A DNA stretch of 9,029 nt from DYHD01 sp037445375 (GTDB taxonomy: Bacteria; Nitrospirota; Thermodesulfovibrionia; Thermodesulfovibrionales; Dissulfurispiraceae). Below, piece by piece: positions 6,830-9,029 of the stretch (position 1 is the stretch's first letter; each line of letters starts with the position of its first letter). The stretch is from contig JBBIKS010000079.1 in assembly GCA_037445375.1 (NCBI GenBank), forward strand, positions 1 through 9,029, written 5' to 3'. A program made the position numbers and the translations under genes. A model generated the notes under the pieces. It was not told the DNA's origin. It worked only from the letters and a program-made list of their open reading frames with translations, and did not search any database.

Positions 6830-6860
6830 CCCTGTAGCTTGCTACAGGGAGGTTCAATCA
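6830..6860 (+). repeat. REP-like palindrome, copy 3
   Basis: CCCTGTAGC (6830-6838), TT, GCTACAGGG (6841-6849) is a perfect 9-bp stem followed by AGGTTCAATC. It belongs to the same family as 4447-4473, in the opposite orientation. It sits between the divergent zinc-ribbon and transglycosylase genes. A smaller hairpin, AAGGA-TATT-TCCTT (6813-6826), lies just before it. The rest of the gene-free 6673-6946 stretch shows no coding capacity. Confidence 0.75.
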
Positions 6861-6926
6861 CCTTTTTGGGACGTTCAACAGGGCAAGTTCACTAATGCCC
6901 CTTCTTAGCTGCACCTAACTTTTCTC

Positions 6927-6956
6927 TTGAATATCAGTCTATTTGCATGGTATTAT
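6927..6956 (+). promoter_or_regulatory. Putative transglycosylase promoter overlapping the start
   Basis: TTGAAT (6927-6932) and TATTAT (6951-6956, five of six -10 bases) are 18 bp apart. The -10 box lies after the first possible ATG (6947) and about eight bases before the second in-frame ATG (6965). If this promoter is the real one, translation must begin at 6965 or later on a nearly leaderless message. No Shine-Dalgarno precedes either ATG. Confidence 0.3.
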
Positions 6957-7666
6957 TTCATAAAATGCTATTCTTTATTGTCATAATGGTTTTGCTGCTA
7001 ACAGCAGCTGGTTCAGAAGCCGATATTCACAAGTTCGTCGCTCCTGATGGCTCAGTTGCTTTTACCAATATGCCTACGGAAAAAGGCGGAAAGATTATTT
7101 TCAAAGAACAAAAAACAAATTCAAAAAACAAAAACACAGCTGTTCGGTCATCCGGGTCTGTCTATAATGAATCTTTCAATTCCATCGCAACAGAGAAGGC
7201 TGCTAAATATAATCTTGACCCTGAGCTTGTCAAAGCCGTCATCAAGGCTGAATCCAACTGGAACCCCTATGCAGTATCTCCAAAAGGTGCTCGGGGGCTA
7301 ATGCAGCTAATGCCATCAACAGCAAGCGATCTTGGAGTTTATAATTCCTTTGACCCCGAAGAAAACATAGACGGCGGAACAAGATACCTTAGATATCTTT
7401 TGGGAAAATTCAACGGAGACCTTAGCCTTGCACTTGCTGCTTATAATGCCGGACCTGCTCGTGTCGAGAAGTCTAAATCTATACCCGCAATAACCGAAAC
7501 AGTGCAATATGTTAAAAGGGTTATGTCTCTATATTCAGGGATGCCCTCTTTTTATACAGGTTATTCAGGAAACCTTTCTGCCGGTAAAAAAGAAATCACC
7601 CGCATTAAAAAAATAGAATTAGAAGACGGAACCATTCTTTTTACCAATTCCAAGATTATCTATTAA
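6947..7666 (+). CDS. Secreted SLT-family lytic transglycosylase with DUF4124
   Basis: This exported enzyme cleaves the MurNAc-GlcNAc bond of peptidoglycan, leaving an anhydro end. It has 239 residues. A signal peptide (about 1-25, hydrophobic LFFIVIMVLLL, likely cut after SEA) is followed by a DUF4124-like segment (DIHKFVAPDGSVAFTNMP, 26-43), a polar linker and an SLT domain (about 72-197). The catalytic Glu is Glu102 (KAESNWNP), with GLMQLMP (117-123), AAYNAGP (164-170) and ETVQYVKRV (184-192) as the family motifs. The C-terminus ends with a second short DGTILFTN segment resembling the N-terminal DUF4124 strand. No lipobox Cys is present, so it should be periplasmic rather than a lipoprotein. 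The ATG at 6947 gives a Lys in the signal's n-region; ATG 6965 is an alternative. The stop is 13 bp before nadA, suggesting co-transcription without an obvious shared function. Confidence 0.92.
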   Translation: MVLFHKMLFFIVIMVLLLTAAGSEADIHKFVAPDGSVAFTNMPTEKGGKIIFKEQKTNSKNKNTAVRSSGSVYNESFNSIATEKAAKYNLDPELVKAVIKAESNWNPYAVSPKGARGLMQLMPSTASDLGVYNSFDPEENIDGGTRYLRYLLGKFNGDLSLALAAYNAGPARVEKSKSIPAITETVQYVKRVMSLYSGMPSFYTGYSGNLSAGKKEITRIKKIELEDGTILFTNSKIIY

Positions 7667-7679
7667 TTCAGGAAAATCA

Positions 7680-8666
7680 ATGCCAGAAGATTCCCAGCTT
7701 TTCAAAGAAGAGATTTCAAGGCTTAAAAAAGATGCAAATGCTATTATTCTTGCTCATAATTATCAAAGAGGCGAGATTCAGGATATAGCAGACTTTATAG
7801 GCGACTCCCTTGAACTCTCAATAACGGCTTCAACTAAACAATGCGATGTTATCGTCTTTTGCGGCGTCCATTTTATGGCAGAAAGCGCATCAATTTTATC
7901 GCCAGAGAAGACCGTTTTGCTTCCAGAGCTTGATGCGACCTGCCCTATGGCAGATATGATCCAGGTCAGCTCTCCAAGAAAGGTTTGGAAAACATTTCCG
8001 GGCTATAATATCCAACCTTCGTTTATCTTTCCTCATGAATTCACTCTGATGGACATAAAAGCCAGATATCCTGATGCACCAGTTGTTTCCTATGTCAATA
8101 CAACCGCAGATGTAAAAGCAGAGAGCTATATATGCTGCACCTCGGCAAATGTCGTAAAAGTAATAGAGTCATTGCCAAATGATACCGTGATATGCGTGCC
8201 GGATAAAAATCTATCACTTTGGGCGCAAAAAAACACACAAAAGAAGGTCATAACATGGGATGGTTTTTGTCATGTCCATGACAGAATTACAATCGAAGAT
8301 GTATTGAAGGCACGAAAGTTATACCCAAAAGCTCTGCTGATGGCACATCCTGAGTGCAGGCTTGAGGTATTGGAGGCTGCTGACCATGTTACAAGTACAT
8401 CTGGTATGCTCAGGTGTGCTAATGCTTTGGATGCTCAGGAATTCATTGTTGGGACTGAAACAGGCATTATTTACAGATTGCAAAAGGAAAATCCTGAAAA
8501 GATATTTTATCCACTGAGGAAGGACATGGTCTGTCCTAATATGAAAAAGACCACACTTAAAAGTGTTCTCAATGCACTTCAAAACATGCAGAATATAATT
8601 AAAGTGCCAGAAGATATAAGAATCCCCGCAAAAAAAGCCCTCGATAGAATGCTCGCGGTAAAATAA
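7680..8666 (+). CDS. nadA: Quinolinate synthase NadA
   Basis: This [4Fe-4S] enzyme condenses iminoaspartate with dihydroxyacetone phosphate to quinolinate in de novo NAD synthesis; the cluster is oxygen-sensitive. It has 328 residues. Family motifs are AHNYQRGEIQDIADFIGDS (25-43), FCGVHFMAES (60-69), YVNTTADVKA (138-147), PDKNLS (174-179), HPEC (223-226) and GTETGI (258-263). The probable cluster ligands are Cys88 (ATCPMADM), Cys197 (DGFCHVH) and Cys285 (VCPNMKK). The gap between the first two is 109 residues, against 87 in E. coli as I recall that protein, so about 22 residues appear inserted after CPMADM. The ATG at 7680 has AGGA six bases upstream. It follows the transglycosylase by 13 bp. 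nadB and nadC are not in the window, so the iminoaspartate source is not visible. Confidence 0.96.
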   Translation: MPEDSQLFKEEISRLKKDANAIILAHNYQRGEIQDIADFIGDSLELSITASTKQCDVIVFCGVHFMAESASILSPEKTVLLPELDATCPMADMIQVSSPRKVWKTFPGYNIQPSFIFPHEFTLMDIKARYPDAPVVSYVNTTADVKAESYICCTSANVVKVIESLPNDTVICVPDKNLSLWAQKNTQKKVITWDGFCHVHDRITIEDVLKARKLYPKALLMAHPECRLEVLEAADHVTSTSGMLRCANALDAQEFIVGTETGIIYRLQKENPEKIFYPLRKDMVCPNMKKTTLKSVLNALQNMQNIIKVPEDIRIPAKKALDRMLAVK

Positions 8667-8787
8667 TTTACCCCATAGGGCACAAAAACAGAGATAGAAA
8701 CCATTTCAATCAGTCATCCCTGCCAATAGCCCAATTCTATATCTGGTTTTAAGGTATATTTCTTTCTCTTATTGCTTATTTTTTTGC

Positions 8788-8793
8788 TATAAT
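8788..8793 (+). promoter_or_regulatory. TATAAT box five bases before the methyltransferase-like ATG
   Basis: A perfect TATAAT ends at 8793 and the ATG begins at 8799, so transcription from it would start at or next to the A of the ATG. No Shine-Dalgarno sequence precedes the ATG; the upstream bases are T-rich. The -35 position holds only TCTCTT. A leaderless message is the natural reading. The 132-bp gap since nadA shows no convincing terminator. Confidence 0.45.
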
Positions 8794-8798
8794 CATTC

Positions 8799-9029
8799 AT
8801 GTCCGACAACTGCGCCAAATACGGCCCCCGCAATCCGCATCCTTTGAGCACGAGGAAGACGGAGCTTGTGTGGGAGGGGAAGTATGACGAATACGGCAAC
8901 AGGCGTGAGGTGGATATTGCCGGATGCGCCATGCCGATGCAGAAGATTGAAACGATACAAGAAAAGACCGCTCCCTCCCGACAGTCTCAAATCACGAATA
9001 CAACAAATACCCTAAAAAGGGCAAATATA
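8799..9029 (+). CDS. Probable site-specific DNA methyltransferase, 3' end cut by window
   Basis: The first 77 residues of an open frame run off the right edge. The segment RNPHPLSTRKTELVWEGKYDEYG followed by NRREVDIAGCAMPMQKIETI resembles, from memory, the N-terminus of large type III Mod-like adenine DNA methyltransferases, in which the SAM and catalytic motifs come later, beyond this window. No catalytic motif is visible, so function rests on this leader alone. The ATG is chosen because TATAAT lies just before it and nothing upstream in frame looks family-like. Bases 8801-8940 are about 59% G+C by hand count (83 of 140), while 8941-9029 fall to 39% (35 of 89), like the neighbours. This suggests either an acquired gene or a low-complexity linker after the conserved leader. 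A restriction partner would be expected downstream if it is part of an R-M system. Confidence 0.6.
   Translation, partial: MSDNCAKYGPRNPHPLSTRKTELVWEGKYDEYGNRREVDIAGCAMPMQKIETIQEKTAPSRQSQITNTTNTLKRANI

Noticed and set aside
6881..6900. Small hairpin GGGCA...TGCCC upstream of the transglycosylase
   Set aside because: Five base pairs around a ten-base loop with no T run and no repeat copy seen in the window; too weak to name.
8657..8672. Inverted repeat GGTAAA-ATAA-TTTACC over the nadA stop codon
   Set aside because: The stem is only six mostly A/T pairs and no T run follows, so I do not call a terminator.
8714..8990. Two - strand open frames near the right end
   Set aside because: They are antisense to the methyltransferase-like N-terminus and its promoter region; the + strand frame has recognisable family residues and they do not.

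Overview
The window is a stretch of bacterial chromosome with moderate to low GC; a hand count of the first 60 bases after the nadA start gives 22 G/C. The gene set fits an anaerobic, environmental Gram-negative such as a Nitrospirota or Desulfobacterota (deltaproteobacterial) lineage: PAS and Cache histidine kinases, a small zf-TFIIB protein, a DUF4124-SLT lytic transglycosylase and an oxygen-sensitive quinolinate synthase. REP-like palindromes and GGGGAGGG-type intergenic repeats point the same way. This placement is an inference from gene style, not proof.

Region 1 (1-1973, + strand) is a histidine kinase entered part-way through its N-terminal receiver domain, followed by PAS, HisKA and HATPase domains. 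Its C-terminal receiver domain is still recognisable but broken by an insertion, a nonsense codon and a compensating deletion, and its phosphoacceptor Asp has become Tyr. Region 2 (1974-4358, - strand) is a two-gene signalling unit: a membrane double-Cache histidine kinase followed by a single-domain response regulator. Both flanks of the regulator carry copies of one AT-rich repeat in opposite orientation.

Region 3 (4359-4730) is a gene-free spacer between divergent genes. It is filled by a REP-like palindrome, two head-to-head G-rich units that give a four-tract G-quadruplex motif on each strand, and a decayed second REP copy.

Region 4 (4731-8666) holds metabolism and cell wall genes: the bifunctional NAD(P)HX repair enzyme nnr (+), a small zinc-ribbon protein (-) with a terminator between the two, another REP copy, and a likely two-gene unit of a secreted SLT transglycosylase and nadA (+). 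nnr and nadA both serve NAD homeostasis (repair and de novo synthesis).

Region 5 (8667-9029) begins a gene that runs off the window. Its N-terminus resembles site-specific (type III Mod-like) DNA methyltransferases. Its first ~140 bases are far more GC-rich (about 59%) than the neighbours, and a TATAAT box sits 5 nt before the ATG with no Shine-Dalgarno, which suggests a leaderless transcript and possible horizontal acquisition. No tRNA, rRNA, CRISPR array or intact transposase was found.
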